A DNA stretch of 64,000 nucleotides from Branchiostoma floridae (taxonomy: Eukaryota; Chordata; Leptocardii; Amphioxiformes; Branchiostomatidae), in contig NC_049990.1 of assembly GCF_000003815.2 (NCBI RefSeq), positions 1,321,452 through 1,385,451 of the forward strand. Direction: 5' to 3'. This document shows, piece after piece, positions 1 through 11,932 of the stretch. The first letter of the stretch is position 1. Each line of letters opens with the position of its first letter. The translations under genes were made by a program, and so were the position numbers. Under the pieces are notes generated by a model. The model was given only the letters and a program-made list of their open reading frames with translations, did no database searches and was not told where the DNA came from.

Positions 1-900
1 TCATGTTCCTCCTCCGCGGTCGACCGACTCCTCTCGTAGCAAAACTCCTCGGTCAAATTTTTCTTTCTATAGTAGCCATCGTAGTCAGTCTGGCAGAGAC
101 TATAATTTCTGCACGCTAACCTTGTCGGGAACGTCTGGTGGAGTGATTTTTCAAAATCGGCGGAAATGAGACAAACTCGACGGTTCGCAGCCATTGGGAA
201 TCCTCCATGTTGTGCATCTCCTAGCCATTATGATAATTTGAAATAGGACCACTGAAACTTTGAATTTTCCTAGCCCTTTATTAAAGCAAAGAATTAAGAA
301 GATGAAGTAGAAGGCTAAATGAACAATTGAATCAGACTTCCTGAAACTGTGTGGACCAGGATCTTCTTTTCAGACTTTGAAGCAAACGACTTTGGTGATG
401 GATCGGGTTACAGTTTACAGTTTACTAACAGCATCAGGGAGACTTGCCGTCTCGGGTGGGAGATTTGTTACCACGTGCACGTGGGTGAAAACAACTCATG
501 GGAGTACAATCACCCCTCTGCGTATTGCACCAGTTATGTACTTAGTACCCCCGCTGTTAAATCAAAGCGGCAATTGTTGAGTGACAATTAGTAATTGTAT
601 AATAGCCTGCAAAGACCAACTGTCAAAAGTGTACGTTAAGTACACTCTGCAAGTGTGAAGATTGGAAGCTACAGGCGTCACCTTCTTCCCGAAGATGGTA
701 TCAAATTAATGTAGGATAGCAACTGGGCGAATCAAGTATTTAAGTAAAAACTATCATTTTTGGTTCAATCAAAGTTCATTGATGATGCAGTGTTTGGTAA
801 GGTTTGAGGGTTTTGTTGTTCAAATCCTTTTTCATGTAATTCATGATTTATCAGTGTCACGAGTCAATAAGGTCCATTTTTGACCCTACCGGTCTCCATT
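1..900. other. Non-coding stretch, no supported feature
   Basis: AT-rich DNA with only short chance frames. I see no splice-flanked exon, RNA gene or clear repeat in this interval. Confidence 0.5.
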
Positions 901-912
901 TCATGTGGAGGG

Positions 913-968
913 TGGGCTGGGCTGGGCTGGGCTGGGCTGGGGGGGGGGGGGGGGGGGAAAAAAAAAAC
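913..968. repeat. (GGGCT)n followed by G and A homopolymers
   Basis: Four or more GGGCT units run directly into about 17 G and then about 9 A. This is a simple-sequence tract whose exact length is probably unreliable in the assembly. Confidence 0.85.
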
Positions 969-1373
969 TTTCTTCCCACTAGTTTTCCGGAGAGTTAGAC
1001 AGCAGAACCACTATGATTTAGTTGATTCAAGTTGGTCATTCTGTTTTTAACGCTCTGAAGGAGAGTCTCTCTAATACACCATAACAAAGGTAATACTATC
1101 TAAAAACGTGACATATCCTCATTGGCGCCAGCAGGCTCAAAGAACCCTTTGATTTCTATCGTCACATTTTGGCATTTTATTATAAAAGTCTTAATGGAAT
1201 CTATACACTTAAGTTGAGGCTTCTAAACCTCGTTGGCTATATAGCCATATTCTACCTCCCAATTATGAGCGTAGTTTAGGCCACAAAAGTACTTTAGTTG
1301 ATCCGAGATTCAGTAAATATTACTCTGATATTTCTTGCCTTCAATTAGAAAAGCACTCCGAATCTAAGTAGAA

Positions 1374-1424
1374 CGAAATAAGTAGACTAAAGTTGAGCGA
1401 AATAAGTAGACTAAAGTTGAGCCT
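1374..1424. repeat. Two-copy 24-bp tandem repeat
   Basis: The unit beginning GAAATAAGTAGACTAAAGTT occurs twice head to tail. The surrounding 970-2190 interval is otherwise featureless AT-rich DNA. Confidence 0.75.
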
Positions 1425-2310
1425 TATAAATCTTGTTTGTTGATAATCGTATTTAAGTTTTAATTTGTAGATGCAATTCAGACCGACCAAAAGTAATTAC
1501 GTTGATCCTATTTAAGCTTTATGAACTTCCTACGTTTTCGTGATCACATATTGCCTTCCAGTCATGAATAAAAATGCCAGCCACAAACTTTGATTTTGAG
1601 TTTGTCTCTAAAGGTCCTCAGCACATTCAGCAATGACATGTAAAGCAAGTTCAGATCATAAAACGACATTCATTGATTTAGTCTGTGTAGTCTGAAAAAA
1701 TGCCTCCGTTGAAAATTTGATTTCAAATTCAGCCTAACCAGTCTAACCACAAAGCTCACTTAATTTACTTCAAGTGGATTTGATAAACCTCTTAATTCGC
1801 ATGATTACATCTATGAATGACTCCTAAACGCGAACACACTATAATCAACTGTTCTATGCGTGTATGGAATACGTTTGGCCGACCTTTTCAACTCAGATAT
1901 GAGACAGATATATAACACGGCCCAGAAACCACTCTGCGAAGTCGTTATTCCCTCAAATCTCATTCACGGTCGCGGCATGAATATTGCTTTGCTCCGGGTT
2001 ATAACTGCGATTAGACGTCACGAATGGGTTTGCTGTAGCTTCACTAATGGCAGAGCAGAAAGGTGGGGTAAAGGTGGGGTAAATGGTTTGGTAAACTTTC
2101 GCTAATGGGCAGTGCAGAATGTTGGAGTAAAGGGTTCGTCCAAGTGTACATGAGAGGGTCAAAGCTATATATCAGGCTGGTTTAAGGATTAGGTCCAAAT
2201 CGGAAATAACGGCCCTGAGGGGCCGTTCGCCGGCTGTTTTTTTTTTATTATTATTATCACGCGTGGCTCCGTTGGATCAGCTGTGGCTTCCGGGATATAT
2301 TTGAGCACGG

Positions 2311-2361
2311 CCGGGACCCGGGTTCATTTTAAGTCGGACTTAAAATGAATCCGGGACCCGG
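2311..2361. repeat. 51-bp near-perfect palindrome
   Basis: Two 25-nt arms (2311-2335 and 2337-2361) are reverse complements with two mismatches and a single-base loop. Each arm carries a CCGGGACCCGG-type core and TTAAAATGAA. It lies about 60 bp after a GC-rich hairpin followed by a T run (about 2208-2250). No transposon body is obvious between the arms, so this may be the collapsed remnant of an inverted-repeat element. Confidence 0.8.
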
Positions 2362-2609
2362 TAACAAATAGACACCTTGACTATACCCTTGGAGAACTCC
2401 GAGGGGTCCCTCCTGTATCCGTCTTATTGTCAAAATGGTTCGACATTTTACCATGCAAGATTTCACCTAGTAAGATGGCGACTGTGACCACACCTACGAA
2501 CACTCTGTAATGGCAATCTAACCTGTTTGCTTTAACTCTCCACTGAAGAGGGTTTGATGGCTTTGTTATCTTGGATACACAGGAAAACAGAGCAACAGAA
2601 ACATCACAA

Positions 2610-2670
2610 ACAGGTGTGTCTCACCTGTTTATCTCACCTGTCAGCTCGTTAGATAAACAGGTGATTAGGT
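2610..2670. promoter_or_regulatory. Cluster of four CAGGTG/CACCTG E-boxes in a hairpin
   Basis: CACCTGTTTATCT (2622-2634) and its exact reverse complement (2651-2663) flank a further CACCTG, and CAGGTG lies just upstream. CAGGTG/CACCTG is the E-box bound by Snail/ZEB and bHLH factors. No neighbouring transcription unit is visible, so regulatory function is only a possibility; the palindrome may simply be a repeat remnant. Confidence 0.35.
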
Positions 2671-3842
2671 GTGTACTTAAGGTGCAAACACGCCAGGTAT
2701 CCCAGGTAAACAATGGTGTTAAACTCTACCCCTGACAACGGACAATACTTGCACAAAAATAAACCTAGTGTGAGGGAAACGGATGAGATTATAGTGAGCA
2801 GATACGTACAGACGGTTTTGTTATCTAATTATAAAGATTCAGATGATCACTAGAATTAGCAACAGTATCAATGATTCTTTTCTTTTAGAGTAAATGGTCT
2901 TTATCTATCGGTTTGGCTGTTCAGCACGCACCGCCAGAGCTGCCCAACTAATCCTTGGATTTTTAAACAAATTGTGGCTTGCACCCAAACTCAAACATAT
3001 CAGCTCTTTAGATGGTCTTTCTAGGGCCGTAGGGGCACTGCGTCTCTGTGAGAAAAGTCGTTAAGTTAAAGTGCCTCACACAGATAATCAATATCGGTAG
3101 TAAGCCATGAGTTTAGAAACTAGGACTTCTAGATCTGGGATTTCAGCCGAACATCCTTATTTTCGACAACTCGACCTCACATGTCATACGTTAGGTCATG
3201 AAAACACACATTCATCGCATAAGAGAGAAAGATCTAAGGTCCTGATTTCCCAGAAATTGAGAAAAGTTTCATTTAGAGTTTACCAAAAGTTTTTTTCATG
3301 CTTATAGCATCTACTATTACGCTTGACTACAAAGAAGAAGGTTACAAACGCCTTTGCCCACGTGTGTGGTATAATGACGAAGGACAAACTGTAGGTGTGA
3401 CCCAGAAAAAGAAAAGTCAGCAACATGTTTTATAGTGTTCCGCCAGGGCTGGATTAAGAGATTCAGTTTCCGTGTTTTGGAGTGATTTTGTAGTGAGCTT
3501 TTGTACATAAAATGTTTGGCTTAATGGTACGTATCTAAGCATTGGCCAGCTGCGTACAATATGATGAACAACATGTGCGCGTACGCCTGGTTTTGTGACA
3601 AGGACTGGTTGAGTTCTTAGAAACCTGCAAAATTGGCCAGACTCTTGCAGTTTAATGCATCTTTAATGCTTGTATACACAGAGTCGTAAACGAGTTTGAG
3701 AAATGCCCAGCTGCGTACACTACATTAGTGGCAAAGTGGTAAAAATGCCCGGAGGAGTCTAAAGTTTGCATGTGCAACTCCTTACTACCCTTTCTAAGAC
3801 TCTAGTATGATATCTTTGAAAGTTTCATGCGCAAAATGTAGT

Positions 3843-3845
<3 letters not shown>

Positions 3846-3889
<44 letters not shown>

Positions 3890-3932
3890 TACATATACAT
3901 ATAGATACACAGACACACACAGACACACACAG

Positions 3933-3999
<67 letters not shown>
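3846..3999. repeat. (CA)n / (CAGACA)n / (TA)n compound microsatellite
   Basis: A long CA run, then ACAGACAC-type units, then about 55 bp of alternating TA. The reading frames across it are pure repeat translations (TH, YI, CV) and are not genes. Confidence 0.97.
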
Positions 4000-4001
<2 letters not shown>

Positions 4002-4249
4002 CACAAATGCAAGCATTCTCTCTCACACACGCGTAAAAACATATACAGGCATCATACATGTAACAACCTAAACCTCTGCGGTATAAGTTCGGGTCAGTGA
4101 ACGATTATCCTTCTAAATCCGGGTACAACTTTGGCAAACGGCAGGTAACTCCAAAGTAAACCCCACATTGGCACACAGAAACGCCTACTCCCATGTTTAA
4201 AGGGTAACATGGAGCTGAGTAAATAATCTGTAGTATTAAGGGTACTCAC

Positions 4250-4274
4250 CTCGGCCTTATGCCCCTTGACGTAC
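4250..4274 (-). CDS. Candidate 25-bp micro-exon
   Basis: On the minus strand a good acceptor (pyrimidine-rich, ending TTTCAG, base 4275) is followed by 25 nt and a consensus donor GTGAGT (from 4249). One frame reads YVKGHKAE. The upstream frame also stays open for about 50 codons, so the exon could be longer if that acceptor is not used. I found no partner exons within reach and do not recognise the peptide. The call rests only on the paired splice consensus. Confidence 0.25.
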
Positions 4275-4424
4275 CTGAAACAGACCAGGAAACGGACAAA
4301 GTTAGGGCCGGATGTGGCGTACGTGTCTTGTTTGATGAGATAATAGAGGCATTCACTACACCTGTGCCCATCGTGTTTTTCTTTGATGAAGAGATGAAAG
4401 CCTGGATGTAACGACGTGAACACT

Positions 4425-5435
4425 ATAACTCAAGGTTTAGATGGATCAGTATTAGGGTATTTGGATAAGTCTCTGCTCTTGTGGCAATTGCGTTGATAGA
4501 ACTTATCTTTTGCTCAAAAGTCTAAAAGCTAATCCTGACTCTAATCCCCAAACCCACGAAACATCACGGTGTTAACAGAGCGCTATGGATACACTAAGAA
4601 GTCTGCTTTTTGTGATATGACGAGGACCGGTTCAAAACTCAAGGTTTATATTGATCCCTTTTAGGATATTTTGGTATATTTGGATATGTGGTTAAGTCTC
4701 TGCTTTTGTAGCATTTGCGTTGATAGACTTTCGCGGATTTGTATCTTTTCTTCAAAAGTCCAAAAGGCTAAACCAGACTCTAATCCCCCACGCCACAAAA
4801 CATCACGGTGTTAACAGTGCGCTATGAACACACTAAGAAGTCTGCTGTTTTGTGATGTGACGAAGACCGTTCAGGTTTAGATTGATCACTTTAAGGATAT
4901 TTTGGTATATTTGGATATGTGGTTAAGTCTCTCCTTTTGTAGCAATTGCGTTAGCAGCACTTTGCGGATTTTGTATCTTTTGTTCAAAAGTGTTAAATGC
5001 TAATCCTGACTCTAATCCTGAACGCCCCCAAACAGCATAGTGTTAACAGAATGCTTTAGATACACTTAAAAGCGTACTGATTTTGTGATATGACGAGGAT
5101 CATTTCAAAGTGCACTATTATGATAACTCAAGGTTTAGTTTGAGAGTTTTAAGATATATGGGTTTATTTGGATATGTGCTTAAGTCTCTGCTTCTGTAGA
5201 AATTGCGTAAGCAAAAAGATTAGTGCACTTCGGCATGTCACTAATGGATTTTCAAATAAAGTCTCAAAGTCTCAAATAAACTTTGTGCATTTTGTATATT
5301 CTAATCAAAAGTATAAAAGGCTGACTCTAAACCTTTACGCCGGCCACGAAACATAACAGTGTTAACAGAGTGCTATAAATACACTTTAAAGTCTGCTGTT
5401 TTGCGATATGGCGAGGACCGTTCCAAGTAGCACCG
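4425..5435. repeat. Tandem array of four ~210-260-bp units
   Basis: Each unit starts near AACTCAAGGTTTA (about 4427, 4636, 4870 and 5124). It then runs through a shared GGATATGTGGTTAAGTCTCT block, a CAAAAGTCTAAAAGGCTAAT block, CATCACGGTGTTAACAG and a GTGATATGACGAGGACCG end. Spacing is about 209, 231 and 258 bp, so units have diverged by small indels. No coding potential is apparent. Confidence 0.85.
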
Positions 5436-5890
5436 TCCGTTTGCGAGACGGAAATTAGCATGGGCAATCTCACAGACTCTGTTGACCTCTTGGCTAATGA
5501 GGTTGAATATATACAAACTCAAATAAAACGACCTCCAAGAAGGATAATGCATGTCAGTCTAAGTGTCCGGAAGTTATATTTATCCCCGCGTTTTATCCAG
5601 TTGTGGAAATCAATTTGTATGTAAATAGCACTGGTATGGTATATGTGTGGACGTTATAGGGCAAGGCGCGGTATGTGCGATATATTGTAGCAGAGTGGGG
5701 TGTGGTGTTAAGCTGCTTGTTGCAAAATATTGAAATAGCTTTTTTTATTTTCAATTCCCACTTGCTCTATAACGGAACACCGATGTCGACATTTATGTGA
5801 TGATGCTACAATGATAATGAATTGATACATTAAGAACTACATTAAGAACTGTGCAATTAATTTAAAATATTGTTAATTTGGTACCATCAG

Positions 5891-5897
5891 CATATAT

Positions 5898-5931
<34 letters not shown>
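5891..5931. repeat. (TA)n microsatellite
   Basis: About 40 bp of alternating TA. The flanking 5440-6400 interval shows nothing else that I can support. Confidence 0.9.
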
Positions 5932-5932
<1 letters not shown>

Positions 5933-6406
5933 CATTTGGCTTCTCGTTGTAAACGAAGATTAACAAAAAAAACTCACTCGTTTTGTTGGACACACTTCGC
6001 TTTTCTGGAATATTATGTTCGTCTTGGTTATGTGCATTAGGGCGTATTTCAAACAGAGCAATGGGCTCTCTTTTATATGAATAATGCACATCTTGTTCTT
6101 GTTTGGCCCAAAATATCTTTTCTTGTGTTGGAACCCTGGCTGAAGATAGAAGGAGATGGAAAACTTACGTTGATAGCATTGCTGCCCCTACGGCCGATGA
6201 GGCTATGGGACCGGTGAGGTGAGGTGAGGTGTGTTGGAACTGATCCTCATTTTGCATTGGACTTGCTTTTAGGCTGAAATATTTACTGTGGGTCAGTTTG
6301 TCTTGTTACGTCCCGAGGCAGATCATTTATAATCTAACCAGAACTGGACTGTGATGAATTCACACACGATGTCTTCGTGATGCCACCAGACTAGTTATGA
6401 GCCTTT

Positions 6407-6870
6407 TAAGGCCTTGCTGACTTAGTGCTATGGATAATATTCGCGCGCGCATTAATGTTTGCCTGTTCTCCAAAAATATATACCCGCACATAACACAATA
6501 TCATCCCTGGTCAATCAGAATGCTGTGCTTGTCAGAGAATCTGCTGTCCAGGCTAAGGGGCACATGGTCAGGGCATGGGGCTGTAGCACCCTTGTTCCCC
6601 TCTTTTATCAATGATGGCAATAAAAACTATTATTTTATTGAAATTATTGAATTGAATTATTGAAATAATGGCGATTGTCTCTTACTGTCTTACTATAAAC
6701 AAAATCGAAAATAAGACGAACTGAGCCGTGGAAAGAATGGCCTGAATGTTAGGTCCTGACTCCTGAGGTGTAGCCTTGTTTTTTAATGGATTGTTCTTTA
6801 TTCTTCCAGACGCATTGGTTTTTAGGGTCTCTAGATGATGTCATCCATAAAATCAAGCCAGTGTGGCCTA
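6407..6870. mobile_element. Non-autonomous inverted-repeat element, family M1, copy 1
   Basis: The left end TAAGGCC..GCTATGGATAA and the right end, read in reverse complement, TTAGGCC..TTTATGGATGA form degenerate terminal inverted repeats. The left interior has the signature TCGCGCGCGCATTAATG, shared with copies at 11933 and 42836. Downstream of it, ATCATCCCTGGTCAATCA also matches the 42.8-kb copy. No transposase frame is present, so it is MITE-like. Confidence 0.65.
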
Positions 6871-6924
6871 AACTAGAATATTATATTTTACAGGTTAGTT
6901 TGTAGATAAGTCGTTGTTGCAACC

Positions 6925-7135
6925 AGAGACTGAATACCGCAAATGCATTTAAGTTCGCGGGGATTTAATTTCGCGGGAAGCGGGAAAAAGGACTATTCAC
7001 GGTGGTTTCAAGTTCGCGGTAGCACCATGGACTGTAATCCCTTACTGCCATGGAAAAATGTTCGCGGTGGTTTTAAGTTCTCGGTGAATTGGCAACGCGA
7101 AAACCGCGATCATCTCTGCATTTACAGTATCTACA
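6925..7135. mobile_element. Inverted-repeat element rich in TTCGCGG motifs, copy 1
   Basis: The ends carry GCAAATGCATTTAAGTTCGCG and, on the other side, CGCGATCATCTCTGCATTTACAGT. The interior repeats TTCGCGGTGGTTTTAAGTTC. A second copy lies in reverse orientation at 22585-22795. It is too short to code for a transposase. Confidence 0.65.
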
Positions 7136-8136
7136 GATCAGCCAGAACTGGAATGCGATGATTTCCAATGTCTCCATGGGGCAATCAGACCAGCTATGTG
7201 GGCTTTCAAACCGGAAAAACTATCTCTGCAACACAGTTTGCACGGTTTATGATGCAATGCATTTTCCTTTGAACAACCTCCTTACTTTGACCGAGTCCGT
7301 GTGCCAGATCTTAACTTGAAAGACACGCATCAACTCGTTACATGTCCAACGACTGACCCCAGCACGCCACGGCTGGCAAAATACAATCTATCGTAACTTA
7401 TCATTTTCTCTAATCTAGAACTTTTCCTAAGGATTGATGCTTTTACGTGTACAAAAGCAGAGTTTAGTCCGTCGTGACTGGAAAAATAACCTTATCGTAA
7501 CTTATCTTCTCTTCAATATTGTATGATGAATAATTCTATATGCGCAATATTGACAGTTCGGACAGTTTGTATGCCCAGAGGCAGTTTGTCTGGTAGAGTT
7601 TTTATCCTGTAGTTTATGATATGCATGTTGGAAAAAGCTTTAAACAAGGTAAGGGATAAGAAAGGAAATGATGTGTCACTATGTCCGGTTTTAGCCAGAT
7701 CGTTATAGTATAGCCTCTTTTCCGAAAACTTTCTCGAAGCGTTTTGCAATAAATTTACATATATTGTAAAGTGAACCGCGACTTCCACTGTTGAAAGAGT
7801 CTTGAAACGGAACTGATCGTCGTAACATTACCCGCGGGGTAGCTTATGTCCGTTGCTTTTTAAAGCAGGGTATTCATAATTTAGCGATATTAAGTCGATG
7901 ACAGAAGTTTCAAACTATGACATACGTAATATTTTGAAAATACACATTGTGTGTTGTCTTCTGAGACTTGTATCCGTCCGTCTACTTAATATCCGTTAAA
8001 CAACGGATATAAGTTACCCTGTGAATAAAGGTGAAGTAGCGTCAAGTCTCCAGCCTTTAGTAGTAGCGTGCTGCAGCATTCTGGTGAGAGATATCGGGTG
8101 TTCGAACTCTCAAACCTCTTGTCAAGAAGAAAAATG
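7136..8136. other. Non-coding stretch, no supported feature
   Basis: Only short chance frames are present, including a 91-codon minus frame (7788-7513) without splice or homology support. Confidence 0.45.
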
Positions 8137-8814
8137 NNNNNNNNNNNNNNNNNNNNNNNNNNNNNNNNNNNNNNNNNNNNNNNNNNNNNNNNNNNNNNNN
8201 NNNNNNNNNNNNNNNNNNNNNNNNNNNNNNNNNNNNNNNNNNNNNNNNNNNNNNNNNNNNNNNNNNNNNNNNNNNNNNNNNNNNNNNNNNNNNNNNNNNN
8301 NNNNNNNNNNNNNNNNNNNNNNNNNNNNNNNNNNNNNNNNNNNNNNNNNNNNNNNNNNNNNNNNNNNNNNNNNNNNNNNNNNNNNNNNNNNNNNNNNNNN
8401 NNNNNNNNNNNNNNNNNNNNNNNNNNNNNNNNNNNNNNNNNNNNNNNNNNNNNNNNNNNNNNNNNNNNNNNNNNNNNNNNNNNNNNNNNNNNNNNNNNNN
8501 NNNNNNNNNNNNNNNNNNNNNNNNNNNNNNNNNNNNNNNNNNNNNNNNNNNNNNNNNNNNNNNNNNNNNNNNNNNNNNNNNNNNNNNNNNNNNNNNNNNN
8601 NNNNNNNNNNNNNNNNNNNNNNNNNNNNNNNNNNNNNNNNNNNNNNNNNNNNNNNNNNNNNNNNNNNNNNNNNNNNNNNNNNNNNNNNNNNNNNNNNNNN
8701 NNNNNNNNNNNNNNNNNNNNNNNNNNNNNNNNNNNNNNNNNNNNNNNNNNNNNNNNNNNNNNNNNNNNNNNNNNNNNNNNNNNNNNNNNNNNNNNNNNNN
8801 NNNNNNNNNNNNNN
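8137..8814. other. Assembly gap (678 N)
   Basis: A run of N. All long open frames crossing it are artefacts of undefined bases. Confidence 1.
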
Positions 8815-9189
8815 GCCGCAAGACATCGCCAACCAGTCGGTAGCACCCTGACTGTAGTCCGGTGCTAAAAGTTCAGGTACTGCGCATGTCTAGAGGCGGT
8901 TTCAGTCAATCACACCCGACAACGTCTCGTCTGCAAGTTATCACAGGTGGCAGAGATTTCCCCTGAGCGCGACCATAGCTACTGGGGACGCCGTCTTATT
9001 AGTAATAAGGTGTCTGAGGAACGAAAATGTCGACAGGTCGGGCACCCTGCATGGCCAGAAACTAACTGACTAAGATTAATCATGATCAACAGCTGTGGTT
9101 CACCACAGGTTATATATCTGTCCAATGGGAAAGAATTTTGCTACGGTAGGTCTTCGTGCAAGTAATCTGGACGTGTTAAGAGCAACAAG

Positions 9190-9528
9190 TTAAGCCTGGG
9201 GCACAACCCACAGTACGTGCAATTTGTCCGTACGTTTTTTGTGGAGGCCACGTCCGCCACGTATTCCTGAAAACGTTCAGGCTGTACAGGGTAGGCGCGT
9301 AGCCCGTACTGGCACGTACGGAGGGCGAATCCGCAGCCCGAACGCAGAGAAAGTTCTGCATGCACTTAATTTTCTACGGCGTGTCTGCGTGCTCCCAAAT
9401 CCGTGGGAATCGCCACGTGTTCGTACGGAGACGGTACTTACCACTTACGGATACCAAAAGATTGCCCACGTTTTGGCACGTAGACAGCACGCACTTGCAA
9501 GTACGGCGGGTTGTGCCCCTAGCTTTAA
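9190..9528. mobile_element. ~340-bp element with ~33-bp terminal inverted repeats
   Basis: The left terminus (9190-9222) contains GGGGCACAACCC. The right terminus (9495-9528), in reverse complement, repeats the same order: TTAA, a GC..GGGGCACAACCC core, then GTAC.TGCAA. The interior is unusually rich in ACGT/CGTACG. A 107-codon plus frame inside is not supported as a gene. The structure is that of a MITE or a deletion derivative of a cut-and-paste transposon. Confidence 0.7.
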
Positions 9529-10239
9529 GGAAGGTCCAATAACGTAAATGACTAAACTAAAAACTAGCCCCTTACGCCTGACAGGTATTGTCCTCTGAAC
9601 CTTACTTATCACGAGTTATTTACAAATAAAAAAATAGAAACCAACTATTTATGAGTGTATCCAAAATAAACCCTTCCTTTCTAACTATCCCTGACAATGA
9701 GAAATCAATCCCACTATTAAAATCAAAGAACCCACACATTATAATATAAAAGAACTGTGTAAATTCGTCTTCGACTGCCTAAAAGGAAGAAGTCAAACCC
9801 AACAAAACCAGTATAATGTACACTTCAGTAGCACAGCATTGTCATAGAATGTGCTTCGTAGCACCTTTGTATTTTCCTTATTATACATGTTGTTTGTACC
9901 TGCAATTAGCCCTCGGGCAAGAATTTGCAATAAACATATTATACACGTCCCGTGGAATGTGACGTCACTATGGCAGGGCATCCACTGATGATTGATAATG
10001 TATAAAGAGCAGAAATGTCAGGATGTCAAAAAGGTGCATGGTCAGAATCAGAACTGGTCTGTTACAACTGACAAGTTGTGTGGCCTTTAGCTTTTGACAA
10101 GTTGTATTTCATATCCGAGGGGAACGGATTTTGGCACGGTAGGACTCGCCTGTAGCTTGGTGATGCTTGCGGAGGAAGTGAAATGTTATAGTTATTGGGT
10201 GGGCCGACTACTCACTCTTTGCAGCCAGGGGCTGAATTG

Positions 10240-10510
10240 CGAGGAGCTTACAATAGGCGGGGCTAAATAGCAAGTGTCTGGAGAGAGCTGCCATTCGGCG
10301 CCACTCAGGTGACCTCAATTCGACAGTAATTGCCCCAGGTGCGGCCTAGGAACTGTAGGTTTTGGACCACTCACACCGCACCATCGCACATGTGGCGGGT
10401 TCTTTAACGTGCCTGGGGTGTGGCTCTCCCCAGACACGGGACCTCCATTTAACGTCCTATCCAAGGGACGACTCATTTTCACTTATGTCAGAAGGCCGAG
10501 CATGACCAAA
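10240..10510 (-). mobile_element. SINE, minus orientation (ACGTTAAAGAACCC family)
   Basis: Reverse-complement reading contains the sequence family with GGACGTTAAATGGAGGTCCC, a GGGGAGAGCCACACCC block and GCACGTTAAAGAACCCGCC. Related copies occur near 28.2 and 29.0 kb (minus), 51.9 kb and 59.6 kb (plus). The 51.9-kb copy shows a tRNA-like head upstream of this body. The conserved 3' domain suggests a deuterostome-type SINE; the exact family name is not asserted. Confidence 0.65.
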
Positions 10511-10682
10511 GTGTCAGTCACCATCAATGGTGATGAGAATGTACAAACCCAGGGGAAAGTAGCCTGTTAGTAGTGTTATGTCTGTGTACATAATGCCGGA
10601 CGCGGTTTGTCATTTGTACATGCACGTTATCAAAAGTGTACTGTATACTCCGAAAATAATTTCATCAGGTTGGTAGAATATA

Positions 10683-10983
10683 GGATGTAGGATAATTCTT
10701 GTACACAACCAAAATTAAGGGAAGACAACAGACGACTTAGATCAATTAAAGAGGCGGCATGGATTAAAGAAAGTCAACCCCAGTGATCAATCGGGACGAG
10801 GGGGGGATACAAACTTGGACACGTTTGGGATAATGTTCTCGCCGCAAAAGCGCCACCTACATCAGCTTCATATAGCGGCGAGAAGCAGAACTCCAGTCAG
10901 AAGCTCTGAGGAAGGTGTCTGATATACACTGAAACGTAAGAAGGATGTTTCTTCTGGTTGTGTACAAGAATTCTCCTGTATCC
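10683..10983. mobile_element. ~300-bp element with ~27-bp terminal inverted repeats
   Basis: Both termini contain AATTCTTGTACACAACCA (left forward, right in reverse complement), preceded by diverged GGATA-type sequence. The interior has no open reading frame of note. It is consistent with a MITE. Confidence 0.65.
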
Positions 10984-11136
10984 CGTACTGTATATTACTT
11001 TCTGTACAAATGAGCCCGGACACGGTAGGAGTGCAGCTAATGATTGATGATAACTGAAGACTTAAATGTCAAAGGTTTTACATACAACGTACATGGCCAG
11101 AAGAAAGGCTAGCCATAGCCCCTTAGCCTGACAAGT

Positions 11137-11236
11137 NNNNNNNNNNNNNNNNNNNNNNNNNNNNNNNNNNNNNNNNNNNNNNNNNNNNNNNNNNNNNNNN
11201 NNNNNNNNNNNNNNNNNNNNNNNNNNNNNNNNNNNN
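11137..11236. other. Assembly gap (100 N)
   Basis: Exactly 100 N, the conventional length for a gap of unknown size. Confidence 1.
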
Positions 11237-11932
11237 TAGCGTTTACTAAAAGGAAGAAGGCGCTCTTTGCAAAAGCGTAGGAGGTTACTCAATGACTGAT
11301 GATGTCTTTGAGTTTATATGCACATTATGATGGTAAAATGTGAAGAGGCAAACAACATGCACGGGCAGACAGTCTGAGGAGGTTTGTTACCGAGAAAATG
11401 ACCATGTTTTGTAAGAGACCCCATGGGAGTATTGCAGTAAACTCTTCACGTGAGCTGCTCATTGAAGATTTCCCTTGGCTCATTCTCCCACGGACTGAGA
11501 GAAACGAGAGTTTGCCACAGCTATTAGCTTCCCATATGAGATGGTTAGAAGTCTGACAGCAGACACGTCAGGAGACATAGCCTGCAGATGTATATACTAA
11601 TCCGTAACTTATCATGTACTATGCTGTAGACATTTATTTATTTATTTGCCAATGATACAACTCATTACACGGATCTGCCTAGGCAGCTTTGGGCTGGTAG
11701 CGGCAGATCCACAGAGGTTTGTTGTTTGGAGTTTCCGTCTCCTAGGAGGACTTCCAACCAAGGATGCAAGGGGTTCCTCCTACCCCTGACTCATGTGTCA
11801 TGGCGGGTGCGTCATGCCCGAACATGCCCCTATGGTCTGTCACCACAACAAAGGCCTGTCACTGCCACTGCTGTAGACATGCACCACGGGCGGCGACGTG
11901 GAAGGAAATGAAAGACGCACGGCTCTGAGCTG

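Noticed and set aside
3794-4100. Frames rich in TH, YI and CV residues
   Set aside because: Direct translations of CA/TA microsatellite; no coding support.
7986-8868. Several 230-290-codon open frames on both strands
   Set aside because: They span the 678-N gap; undefined bases remove stops, so the frames have no meaning.
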